In this document: positions 13,770-25,603 of the stretch, in pieces
How the letters are laid out: each line of letters begins with the position of its first letter
Numbering within the stretch: position 1 is the first letter of the stretch
DNA from: Epiperipatus broadwayi
Taxonomy: Eukaryota > Onychophora > Udeonychophora > Euonychophora > Peripatidae
DNA: 64,000 nt
Assembly (NCBI GenBank): GCA_028023455.1
Contig: JAQFVV010012423.1
Location: 2,865,273-2,929,272 of the forward strand
Reading direction: 5' to 3'
Program-made: the position numbers and the translations under genes
Notes under the pieces: model-generated
Told to the model about the DNA's origin: nothing
The model's database searches: none
What the model saw: the letters and a program-made list of their open reading frames with translations, nothing else

Positions 13770-13960
13770 TGTCCACTATGGATGACAAAATTATGTTACA
13801 ACTTAAGCTGTGTGACCAGCCCATATCTATGGAAGTGGACAGTGGTAGCAGTGTATCTTTGACATCAGTATACAATTGGTACACTGTCATGGCCAAGAGT
13901 AGTAAAAATTCCAAATAAGGGAAAACTGACCTCAGAGCACTAGACATAAATGGCAATGCA
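13770..13960 (+). pseudogene. gypsy aspartic protease remnant
   Basis: The segment LKLCDQPISMEVDSGSSVSL contains the DSG catalytic triad of retroviral-type aspartic proteases at 13838-13846. It sits between the zinc knuckles and the reverse transcriptase, as expected. A stop follows within about 25 codons. Confidence 0.8.
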
Positions 13961-14229
13961 GTTAAAATTAAAGATGTTGTTCATGCCCTCATAAATAAAG
14001 TGGACAAAAAACAATAGAGTTGACATTATACATAATTTATGCTCTTATAAACTCCCTAATGTGGTTTAATCTGGTTTCAATGGTAAGAAATTGTGGATTA
14101 AACTCACAATTGTGACAAAGTTTGAATTAGAAAATGAAGAGTGAAACAACTTTTCTAGCTTATTTAATAGGGAACCTGGTGTTATTAAAACTACAACTAT
14201 ATCGACAAAGTTAAGAACTGACCTGCTAC

Positions 14230-14960
14230 CTATAATATGTGGACCATGAAAAATTCTGTTCACACAAAAAGAGAAAGTTGAAAACAAAATCACTGACTTA
14301 GTTAAGAGAAAAGTATTACAACCTACTAACAATTCTAATTGGGCCACACCATTGGTAATTATTACCAAACCCAAGAGTCAGATTCATTTGAGCAAAGATT
14401 ATAGAATTTCAGTCAACAAGGAGATTAGTAAAAGTGCATACCTAGTCCCTAATGCCAGGGAGATATTAGCATCACTGCAAAAATCAAATTTTTTTTTTGA
14501 TAAACTGGATCTCAATGCAGCTTTTTATCAAATACCAGTTAATGATCAGACTACTGAAATATTAACACTTACCATTCACATAGAGTTATTTAAGTGCACT
14601 AGGCTTCCATTTGGAATAACATCAGTGCTGAATATTTTTCAAGCAAAATTTGAAACTCTCCTTAATGTTTTAGGTGTCATCCCATATTTAGATGACATGC
14701 TTATCACAGCAATGTTGGAAAATGAACTCAGAATGCATGTTCATAAAGTCTGCAAAAAACTGGGAATTGGGGGCTAAACTTAACATCCAAAAGTGTATAA
14801 GGAAATTGAGCAAAATTAAGTTATTAGGTCACATCATATTCAAAAACAACTCATCTCCAGCTCCCCAAAAAGCTAAATAGTTGCAGAAGCATAGCAACCT
14901 AGCAACATGAAAAAGCTTCAAGCTTTCCTTGGCCTAGTTAACTACTTCAAAAATTTCTTA
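14230..14960 (+). pseudogene. gypsy reverse transcriptase remnant
   Basis: The longest open stretch (14352-14777, 141 codons) carries the gypsy palm: DYRISVNKEI, FFDKLDLNAAFYQIPV (motif A), TRLPFGITSVLNIFQ (motif B) and PYLDDMLI (motif C, catalytic YLDD at 14685-14696, codons 112-115). A one-base shift after codon 138 moves the rest (LNIQKC, KLLGHII) to another frame. The usual PFGL is PFGI. The protein would have copied element RNA into DNA in virus-like particles; it is now broken up- and downstream. Confidence 0.9.
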
Positions 14961-15049
14961 CATGAAAAAGCCCACATTCCCCGACTTTTATATGATCTGT
15001 TAAAAGAGAACCAAAAATGAATGTGGGAAGATGATAAAAAAGCTTTTTA

Positions 15050-15480
15050 CACACAAAATCACTGCATACTTCAAATAAACTACTCATCCATTACAACAGT
15101 GACTTAAAAGAAATGCTTATCACAGACACATCAGAATTTGGTGTCAGAGGTGCATTATGCTACCCAGCTCAGGAAGGTGAATGACCTATTGTTTATGCAT
15201 CATATATCTTGTCCAATGCAAATAAAAACTTTAGTCAGTTGGACAAAGAGGCCCTTGAAATTTGTTTGGCATTAACAAATTCCATTAAAATCAATATGGC
15301 TGCAGATTTACAATAGTAATGGATCACAAACAACTATTGGGAATATTAGAAAGTAAATAAGCTCCCAATAATTTGAGCTCTCACATGTTGCATTGGCTAA
15401 ACATATTGGCAGGGTATGATTATTCATTAATATATAAAAAGGAAACAAATAGGCCATATTGATGCTTTATTTCACATGCC
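15050..15480 (+). pseudogene. gypsy RNase H remnant
   Basis: The fragment LITDTSEFGVRGALCYP carries the first catalytic aspartate of the gypsy RNase H. It is followed by PIVYASYILSNANKNFSQLD and KEALEICLAL, the conserved ASRxL...NYxxxEKE-type block. Stops lie between these segments. Confidence 0.8.
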
Positions 15481-15739
15481 TGATCAATTTGAATGACATA
15501 TAAAAGAAATTGAAATTAATTATATTGATGCCTGGAAGAATCAAACCTCAACAGAAAAACAGTGGTGGCATAGACATCTGAAGACAATAGCTATCTGTGG
15601 ATTATAAAACAGATCAGTGAAGATGGTAAAAAATTACCAAGTGTTCAGGATAGGGAATTATGGAATGCCCATGAAGAGTTAACAGTATGCAAATGATGTA
15701 TTCTCAGGGGTGATCAGGTTCTTATCCTTCTGAAAGAAA

Positions 15740-16560
15740 GAAATCAGATTATGAAGCTGTTGCATGAGGGCCATCCAGACATTGTGAGAGCAAATGCATT
15801 AGCTCATATTATGTCTGGTAGCCCAGCATTAATTGATATTGAGAAAAATATTAAAAAGTGCAAAAACTGTCAAACTTGTGCTAAAGCACCTTGAAAAAAG
15901 TTTGAACCATGGCCTAAAGCTGAAAGGCCATGACAATGCATACACACTCACCACTGCAGACCATTCAAAAGTCATCTGTTTTTAATAATGATTGACACAT
16001 TTTCAGGGGGGGACTGGATACAAAATAGTAAATAGCACTTGTACAGATGTGACATTGAGTAAACTTTACGAAATTTTTGCACATCAAGGTTTTCTGGAAA
16101 TGCTCATATCTGGCAATGGTACTGGTTTATTTCACAAAAAGTTAAAGAAGCAATACAGGAATGGAAAATAAAACACCCCCCCTACTTCTTACCATCCTCA
16201 ATCTAATGGATTAGCTGAGAATTCAGTACAAACCCTTAAAACCACCATCAACAAATTGGGGAAAATTAAAATACACAGAGCAGTGTTGACTACACTCCTC
16301 CATCATCACGTGACCCCTAGCATCAAATTTGATAAATCACTGGCTGAATTGTATCTTGGAAAAGTGTGAGTAAGAAATAATATTAATAAGTTTTGGGTGC
16401 AGGGGGGAGTTATTCAACATTTATCATAGCAAGTGATTGCAGTTTGAATAGAGAGTGGAGAAATACTTCACAAATACATCAACCACCTGCACAAAGATGA
16501 AAGTGAGGATATATCACCCAACTTACCCAGAAAAATGGATACTGATGATCAGGTACAAAA
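15740..16560 (+). pseudogene. gypsy integrase remnant
   Basis: The zinc-binding N-terminus is seen as LLHEGHPDIVRANALAHI followed by CKNCQTC (HHCC type, 15757-15885). The core region keeps FLIMIDTFSG and, about 200 bases later, SSQSNGLAENSVQTLK, equivalent to the conserved block around the last catalytic glutamate. Several stops and frameshifts interrupt it. The C-terminal stretch runs to about 16560. Confidence 0.8.
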
Positions 16561-16694
16561 AGGCTAGATGTAAATGGGAGCAGAAAATGAATAGCAACCA
16601 CAGGCAAAAAAGACAATAAAGACACCCACATATTTTAAAGATTATGAATTAAGTTCAGAAGTTAAAAACTGATCTCTGAACTTGGGAGAGGTAA

Positions 16695-17449
16695 TGTTAT
16701 GTATGTGTGAGTTTATATTTTCTTACATTCACATATATACATGTAGAAACTTTTAAACAGTAAAAAGTTCAAACAAAAATATTTAATACTTTTAAAGATA
16801 CATTTTTTTTTTAAAATGGAAGTTAAAAGTTATAGTTTAATTAAATAAAAAATATTAAATTCTAAAAATAAACAATGGTCTAATTAGTGCAGTAGAAATG
16901 TCGTTAAGCAAATGAAACAATTAAAAGGAATGTGAGTAGATTCTTTTTAGATAACTACAATCTACAAAAATAACTATTTAATTAAAGGCAAACATAATAT
17001 TGAATTGCCTTTCTGAAGCATAAGGCAATAATCACCTGAGTGGATGTGCAAAGGGCCAGCCAATCATTGCTGGTATTCAAAAACAATAAACTGTCTCAAT
17101 ATGAAGCGATTGAGGAAGAGTTCTGTTAATTCTTGGAGTTCCATCTGTGTAGACAGATATATGTTCAAGCAGCATGTTTCCTTTTTCACAGTGACTTCCA
17201 GTGCAGAGAACTGGCCTCCGATCATGACAAGAGTCAGCTAGGATTTCTTAAAAGTTGTATTAATACCTTCAGGTCCATTGATGTAATAATTGTATGTATA
17301 TGTAAATAGCTAAACATTTAAGGTATTGTATAATTAAACCTAATTTAAAATGAACTATGAGTCATAATCAACACACTTGTGAAAGCATGTTATATATATA
17401 TATATAGTTGCACAGATGAAAGTGCATTCTCTAACAGTTAGACTTAGCA
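16695..17449 (+). repeat. 3' LTR of the gypsy element
   Basis: 755 bp, starting TGTTATGTATGTG and ending CTTAGCA, matching the 5' LTR throughout. Open frames within both LTRs (for example 17044-17241 and 12516-12704) are the same repeat sequence and not genes. Confidence 0.9.
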
Positions 17450-17570
17450 GATAATTTTAAATAAAATATATGTTTTCTAATTATTAAGATTTAAAAATAA
17501 CAAATCTGTTAATTTAATTAAATTAATCTGACAGAAATTAAAATGTAATTAACAGATAATAAAGTTGAAA

Positions 17571-17870
17571 CAGGCAAAGTCTCTATGCAATAGTGCCATT
17601 CCGCACAAGAGAGTAATCAATGGATGCAAGAAAGTTTTGTGCATAAAATCTCTATCTAGGGACTACTCATTCAATATTCCCAGACTAGTTTCTAGCTTGT
17701 GGCTTTCATCAGTGAGGAGCCTTGGATCTGAAAGCACTGCACCTAAGCCTTCTTGTATCCATTGCTTACTCTAACTTGCACTGAGTGATACTACTGTATG
17801 AAGAGTTTTTCCTTTTAACAGTTTGAGCAAGCATAAAAAATAGTGATCATGTGATGTTTAGTGGTTATCT
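17571..17870 (-). mobile_element. HHR family A, inverted-repeat copy
   Basis: Arms at about 17573-17636 and 17750-17812 are reverse complements with some mismatches. The loop between them holds a hammerhead motif on the minus strand. The right edge (TGATGTTTAGTGGTTA) matches other family A copies. Confidence 0.75.
17677..17718 (-). ncRNA. Hammerhead ribozyme motif, family A, core intact
   Basis: On the minus strand: TCCTCA, CTGATGA, stem II AAGC/GCTA around CACAA (three pairs plus one A-A mismatch), GAAAC, TA, GTC, TGGGAA. Stem I has one C-A mismatch. All invariant core bases and the GTC cleavage triplet are present, so weak activity is possible. Confidence 0.7.
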
Positions 17871-18051
17871 AATTAGTTTTAAAAATATTTATAAGTTTAT
17901 CTTTTTATGTATCTAATAGTTATTATGTTCAACAATTTACAATTCATCTGGAAATCAATTTCCTATTATTGAAATTAACATTTCACAATAGTTTATAATT
18001 TAAAGAAGTTATTTTAAAAATCCAAATTAACGGATTTGTTATTTTTAATAA

Positions 18052-21000
18052 TATTTTAACTTTGTAAGTATGTCTGTATGAGTTAGTCAATTAATTGTAA
18101 CTGTTAAACAAATTGTTGTTAGTTTTCAAAATTCAAGTTGTCAATATCATTTACTTTATTTAGTAGCTTGCATTTCTAATGTTCCTCATAGCATTTATTA
18201 GTTCATTAAAAAAATAAAAAAATATTTTCATTAGAGAAAATATTTAACCACTAAGAAAATGCCAAAATGTTCCCATAAATTGAGGGATCATAGTATTTGA
18301 AATTGTGCACTTAGCATAGTGCTTTGGTAAAGGCTGGAAATACGTGTATTTTTATTTAAATTAAATTATTGCTAAGTGGTAAAATTATTTCAAATCACTA
18401 GTGTTGACATTGGGGAGGTGATTAAGAAATGTATCTGATTTAGGTTCCATCATCTCCATTATTATCTACTTTATATTTGACTCTATATAAGTTACAGTGA
18501 TTAGTCATATATATTGTGCCCTTTTCTATAGGTCAGTTATAGTTCATAACAGTCAATTACTAAAAATTTTAAATTTTAGAATATGTTCTTTTAATACATT
18601 AATTATATTAAGTCAATTATATCTTTAAAGTACAATTTGAAACTAAAGAGAATACGTAGTATATAAAATTATTTAAAAATAGCTAAGTAAAGCTTAAAAT
18701 ATTGTTTCATATGGTTGTAAAAGCTGGCCATATTAAATAACACAGCTATAAATATTAAAAGTATATTTAAAAAATTCGATTTTAATAGTTTAAAACTTAT
18801 AGTTAATAAATGCAGTGTTTAAATTTATAATCATATTTAATAGTCAAAATTAATACAGTATATTTTAAAAATAAACTTCATGATGGTGAAAATTGTATTT
18901 AATTCTATATTTTCCAAATTGTTCTTCCAAATTTTTTATAATTATTTTATATAATATAGTAAGTGTATCAATTTTATAAATATAGGCAGAGAAATAGATT
19001 AAAAATCGTCTGTCAAAGTTATTAATCATGTGACTTGTATATTACATACGTTCATACACATGCTTGTTTGAGTTAATAATAAAGTTTAAAATATTTTAAA
19101 AGTTATATTATAGAATTGGATAGAATTATTGCCTATCATAAAAGTAAATAGTATTAAACATTAAGTTAACTATCGTATGTAATGCTTAAATGATGTAATA
19201 AAGACGAATACATTCATAATATAAAAATTAAATATTTTGTTTAAATAAAAATAGATAAATGGAATAAGTTATTAAGGTTATTTTAAAAGTTATTTTAAAT
19301 GTTTAAATAATTTTAATAAAATAATAATTGATTCAAAAGTAATATTTTAAATAATATTTTGGGTTCATTACGTCATAATTTCTAATTTTGAAATTTAATT
19401 CTACTATAAACTAAAAATATGTAAATTTGTTCTCAAGCTAAAGTAAGAATTAACCAATAGGAATAGCTTTTCTTACAGACTATAAATATGAATTGCATGG
19501 GGGTATAGGGGGAGATTAATAATGTATTGAAACAAGACAAAGGTAAATTATAGCTATCAAAGAGATAGTATTTAAAATTATTATTTTAGTCAATTTTAGC
19601 GCTCTCTCATAATTTATTTGCAAAAAAAAAAACTAATTGATAATTTTTAACAGTAACTTGCAAAAAAGAGAGTGTAAACTAAAAAAATATTTTAATAATT
19701 TCATTTAACATGCTTTGTTAAATTTTCTAAAGTTCCTTTATCAGTCGTATTTTATCTAAAAATTTAACCTAAGCTTCGCAATAAAGGATGGATAGACTAT
19801 GAAATAAAATGAATATAAGTTGTAATGCTGAAAAAATATGTGAAATATTTATTGATACAGCTTTATTAATATTTCACTGAAGAACTGTTTTGGTATATAA
19901 AAACCACAGCTCGGACATTATACGGAGTCTAAAAAATGTATTGAAACGTATTATTTATAAGTTTATCCAAGATTTATTTTTTAAAATAATAATGAGACAA
20001 TTATATTTCATGAATTATTTTATAGAATATTATATTCAAAGGAGTAAAATGTTATATACTTTCTGAAGGTAACATTTTTAAAAAAAATATATTTTCAAAA
20101 ATTTAAGAAAGAACCCAGGAGAATATGTTATAGAAGCGTTTTTGATATTAAAATATCCGTTCTTAGAATTGTTTTGAAAAATGTATTTAGAAAAGATTTG
20201 TTTAAAAGTACTTGAAGTTTTTATTTTAAAAGAGATTTATAAAAAATACCAAACGAAAGTTTAAATGTATCAAGAAGGAAACATATATAAAAAAAGTGAA
20301 CACATAGTTGAATAAAAGATGGATCCATGGAAATACAAATAGTACTTAAAAGTTTATCGAATATTTTTTAAAGTTAAGTTAGATGGATTGATGCATTGGA
20401 TAAGCAGAGAATATTGTTAGAGAAGATTAAGAAGGTTCACGGGATTAATTAATATTATGATTTAATAATTATCATCCTAAATACTAAAACCAAGGATTAT
20501 TTTCTATAAATTTTATTAAATGGATTAATAATTATTTTTAATTTTAAACTTTAACACACTTGGAGGAGAACATTTTTAAAAACTCTAGAGAAAATAATAA
20601 ACATTTTGGTCTTATCAGAAACTATCGTCAAGAAAATATGTAACTGTAGTTTTGATTCCTTTTTATTTTGTTAACCTAGTTTAAATCTAAATTTTTATAT
20701 AAGATTAGGAAAAATATAAAAACATTAATTTATTAATATTAAAATTTTTTAATATAACAATCTAATAATTTAGCTAAAAATATTTTAATATAAAGTGTAT
20801 GGGTGTGAATTTTTTTATATCTGCAATGCTCAAGTGGATAAAGGAAGCCTACTGAACATGATGACTAGATAAAGGTTATTGGTAATAATAATAACTATTG
20901 ATAATTTATAATGTATATTGTTTTTGTTTTCTTTAGATCATCCATAAATTGGAAGAATGAAGTGTAAAAGTTTTTTACTTATATGTACCACATTTCATAC

Positions 21001-23514
21001 AACATTTTAAAAAACATTATGAGATAGGATTGATTTGAAAATATGCATACGACGATTTTTTTTTTTTATTAGTGATATAATCCAACATAATAAATAATTA
21101 TGTGATTCTTTTAAAATTTTCATGTTAGGATATTCAAATATTGTCTAAGTAGATTGTATATGATTAGACATATAGAATAATGAAGTAAGCAGACTTTTCT
21201 TGTGGGACAGCTAGATTGTTTAACTATTAATGAATTTTATTTATTGTTTTGTAAATGCAGATAGTTATTTATCGATGTAAGATGTGGAAAATCTTGAGAA
21301 ATAATGTTGAGATAGTGGCTTGGAAGTACTTAGTGAACAGGAAACCAAGATGATGTTTTAAGAAATAGGATGTTATAAGGAATGGAAATAATATTTAGTC
21401 TTTATGTGAATATCAGCATAGTTAACAAAGCCCTATGACTGATACACATTTTATTTGGACAGTGTTTATATTTCTTTAAATATTTGATGTTCTAATAAAG
21501 CTGAAGAAATAGCTTTAACATTGTCCCTGTACTAGAGGATATTAGGCAGGTAAATGTCATACCTCTTCGCACTGTGCCATGATTTTGAGATATGTTAAGA
21601 GTAATACTCTAGCTTTCTTCCTTAATCCTATGCATCTGTTTTCGCTATCTTTATTTCATGTAACTGCATCGTTCAGTAAGATATGTTTAAATGAAATGAT
21701 AAATAATTTAGAACTTAGGTTATGCTATCGTTTTGTATAAGATTGGTTTATTTGCTTAGAAGGGATAAGACGTTATAACTTAAAATTGAAGATCCAAAGT
21801 ATCCTAAGGAAAGAAAAGAATCATAGAATATATTTTGAATTTTATTTCGGAAATGAAATATAAACTTTTTTTAAAATAAAGTATCTAAACAAAGATATTT
21901 TCTTTAAAGTGATAATAATTTTAAATGCTTTAGTATTATTTTTTAAGAGAAAATAAGTATTGCATAATTTTTTAAAATACAATAGTACAAAGTAAATTAT
22001 GTAAACAATATGCATAGTATGTTTTGTTTATTGATTAACAGAAATATATTGATGATTACACTTATATCATACTAAAGTAAGGTTTAAAGAAAAATATATT
22101 ATGATTAGTAAACATTGTGTGATAAATACTAAAATCTAGTAATGAATTTTGGATAATATTTTGTGTAACATCTTTGACTTTGCAAGATGAAATTTTTTTT
22201 TAATATTTTGAGAAATCCATACTCATTATAAAATTTTGTTTTCTATAGAATGTTTTCTAAGTATGAATTTTTAAAATAGGATAGTTTAATAATATTAAAG
22301 ATAAAATGCTGTTGCTAATAAAGTAGATAAATATATTTGTAATAAGTTAATCATAATGAGAAACCAAATAGTAACATTTTTTTTAACTTTGTCCTAAATC
22401 TAAATAAAGATATAATTGAAATATAAATTATTTTTTTATAACCTGGTAGATCAAACTGTAAAGTAAAAAAGTTAAGGATATCCACTGTAAATAGTGTAAA
22501 TAAATTGTTTATTTATTTGTTGTTAGTAATAAACTTTGTTAAATTTTGTTATTTCAAAAATTTTGTGTCCGAGTTATTTATTTCTCTACATCACTGCATG
22601 AAAACACGATATATGCATAATAATTGAAACAAATATATAATTTTGCACAAAAGATAAATAGAGAATTACTTTAAGAATTTTAAATATTTTATTGGTATTT
22701 ATTATAATTAAATAATCATAATCTTACATTATTTTATTGGTCATAAATCGGTTATCACAATATTATATTAAATTATATGCTATCAGTTGCCATACATATT
22801 TTGTTTGTCAGATTATTAAAATGCTACCACGTATTTATTATATCATTACATGAAGATATAAGATCATATTATATTATTTCATTATTTTATTATGGTAATA
22901 AAATTATAGTAAAAAGAAAAGATATACAGAATTAGTTAAACAATGAAGAATATTATTACTGTTATTTATTATTATTAGTTTCAGTGTAGTAGATTATGAC
23001 ATAAAATCCCTTCTCATATTTTACTACCATATTTTTAAATTAACTTAGAATAAACTTTATGAACCTGAGATTATTTTATTGAGCTAGATTATTACAAATA
23101 GAAGATTAAGATTTAATTATTAGTTTAGTCTTAGTGAGTAGAAGTTATTAAAGTCATAAGAATACTATGAGTTTATTATTTGAAATAGTAATAAAAGAGG
23201 GGATAGTGTTCTTATGCCATTGAGGTAGTATCGTGTGGGATATTGGCTCAATGTAATCTATCTTGTCACCTGTATTTTCACTTTAAGTCTCATGAAAATA
23301 TTAAATATTTATTTAATTCATTTTAATAAACCGAACCTTATTCATATTTTAAATTTGAGCTAGTGAAACATTTTAATTTTAATGATGAATATTTTAGTTA
23401 TTAATTATTAACTGAGATAGAACTCATTTTATTTTATATCATATATTATCTGGAAGTGAGGATGCACGAGATTACAGGTTAGAATATATATATATATATA
23501 TATTCTAACCTGGT

Positions 23515-23555
<41 letters not shown>

Positions 23556-23869
23556 TGTACCAGTCAAGTTGCAATCTTTAGTGTCTATATAAATATAATG
23601 GACTATAAATAAAAGCAGTATTCCATCTTTATTGTCAAAATGATGTTGCCTTGACAACAGTTTGAGATTGTTGATTGTTATTGATATTATGGTCTAAATG
23701 TTGACTGGTTTTAATGATTACTTATAAAACTATTTAGCCTTGAGCATTATTACACTTATTATTTAAATAATATTTTGGGTGCAATTTGAAAATTATTTTT
23801 GCAATTTGTAATGTTATAATTGGCTATTTATTAGTCTGCATTAAGAACAAATTATATTTATCTGTTTAA
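18052..23869. repeat. 5.8-kb AT-rich non-coding unit whose ends recur downstream
   Basis: The left end (18052-18517) recurs at 24763-25218 and the right end (23555-23869) recurs at 25289-25603, in the same order and orientation. The interior has no open frame of note and is very AT-rich. It may be a large non-autonomous element with an internally deleted sibling, or part of a segmental duplication. I recognise no protein in it and no clear terminal inverted repeats. Confidence 0.55.
23475..23562. repeat. Two abutting perfect AT hairpins
   Basis: 23475-23512 is a palindrome with arms starting CAGGTTAGAATA. 23511-23562 is a second palindrome with arms TGGTACAATATA. They share two bases at their junction, and each encloses an (AT)n core. 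Confidence 0.85.
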
Positions 23870-24544
23870 AAAATAATAATTTGATCAGATTTACTGATAA
23901 CAAAAACATCTCCAAATTTAATTAGAAACAATAATTAGAAAATAACAAATTTCCAATTAATTATGTAGTTTTAATTACTAATCTATAGTATATTTTAATT
24001 TTTAAAAAGTGTAAAAGATGGTTAAAGAGAGAGAATAAAAGGAAGCCACTTTTTTTTTTATTAGTCTGAACTAGAGAGAGTTTAACTTTGAATTTTATAA
24101 AGGCAAAAGAAACTTTTTTAGCTTGCGTGAATTCTAAGCATGACTGAAAATATATCACAGGTGGAAAAAATATGCTCTTTTAATTTTTATGAAAATATTA
24201 ATCATTCTTGCTAAAACAGAACATTTTCTTTATGGAATATAAGAAATATTTATTAACGCAGCCAGAGAATATGCAGTGATAATTAATCTAAAGTGTGCCA
24301 ATGCTCCATAAATCATGTAGCCATCTTCTAGAAATTTCTATGAAATTGACTTCAATGCCCTGAGGATTAACTAAAATGCTGATGGAAAATGTGTGTGCCT
24401 TTATTTTTTACTTTGTGAAAATGGAACATTAAAATGACACAAGTTGAAAGAAAAGCATCATGAGTGTTACCCCATTCTGATCAGTAATGGAATTTCTAAA
24501 AATAAAAATACCATGGTAAGTATATTTGTTTTGAAACATTAAAA

Positions 24545-24548
<4 letters not shown>
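23870..24548. other. No gene recognised
   Basis: AT-rich sequence. An open frame at 23961-24158 (-) is short, lysine- and phenylalanine-rich and probably chance. Confidence 0.5.

Positions 24549-24639
<91 letters not shown>
24549..24639. repeat. (AT)n microsatellite
   Basis: About 91 uninterrupted bases of AT dinucleotides. Confidence 0.97.
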
Positions 24640-24642
<3 letters not shown>

Positions 24643-24762
24643 GCCTTAAGTCTACAATCTGAATATTTTATTAGAATGTATTTCTTATGTATTAGTTGCT
24701 AAGTTACTTTTGTCAATTTATTTTTCATGTTCTTAGCTGGGATATGAATGCATTCTAAAATA

Positions 24763-25215
24763 ATTATTTTAACTTTGTATGTGTGTTTGTATGAGTTAGT
24801 CAATTAATTGTAACTGTTAAATAAATTATTGTTGGTTTTCAAAATTCAAGTTGTCAATACCATTTACTTTATTTAGTAGCTTGCATTTCTAATGTTCACC
24901 ATAACACTTATTAGTTTATTAAAACAATAAAAATATTTTAATTAGAGAAAATGTTTAACCACTAAGAAAATTCCAAAATATTCCCATAAATTAAAGGATC
25001 ATAGTATTTGAAATTGCCCAATTAGCATAGTGCTTCAGTAAAGGCTGGAAATGCATGTATTTTTATTTAAATTAAATTATTGCTAAGTGGTAAAATTATT
25101 TCAAATCACTAGTGTTGACATTGGGGAGATAATTGAGAAATATATCTCATTTAGGTTCAATCATCTCAATTATTATCTACTTTATATTTGACTCTATATA
25201 AGTTACAGTGATTAG

Positions 25216-25289
<74 letters not shown>

Positions 25290-25603
25290 TGTACCAGTCA
25301 AGTTGCAATCTTTAGTGTCTATATAAATATAATGGACTTTAAATAAAGATGGTATTCCATCTTTGTTGTTAAAAGGATGTTGCCTTGACAACAGTTTGAG
25401 ATTGTTGATTGTTATTGATATTATGGTCTAAATGTTGACTGATTTTAGAGATTACTTATAAACCCATTTAGCCTTGAGCATTATTATATTTATTATTTAA
25501 GTACTATTTTGGATGCAATTTGAAAATTATTTTTGCAGTTTGTAATGTTATAATTGACTATTTATTAGTCTGCATTAAGAACAAATTATATTTATCTGTT
25601 TAA
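24763..25603. repeat. Short derivative: left and right ends of the 5.8-kb unit fused at an (AT)n
   Basis: 24763-25218 matches 18052-18517 and 25289-25603 matches 23555-23869. The two are joined by (AT)n at about 25219-25288. The corresponding ends in the long copy also run into short AT repeats, so AT repeats may have mediated an internal deletion. This is inferred from sequence comparison alone. Confidence 0.75.

Larger units (their letters stand above)
12164..17454 (+). mobile_element. Ty3/gypsy LTR retrotransposon, complete but inactivated
   Basis: Two LTRs (12169-12924 and 16695-17449) flank gag, protease, reverse transcriptase, RNase H and integrase remnants in Ty3/gypsy order. The 5-bp sequence GATAA at 12164-12168 and again at 17450-17454 is the target-site duplication, so the insertion boundaries are exact. 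A purine-rich tract (GGGAGAGGTAA) ends directly at the 3' LTR, as expected for plus-strand priming. Stops and frameshifts occur in every domain. Confidence 0.93.
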
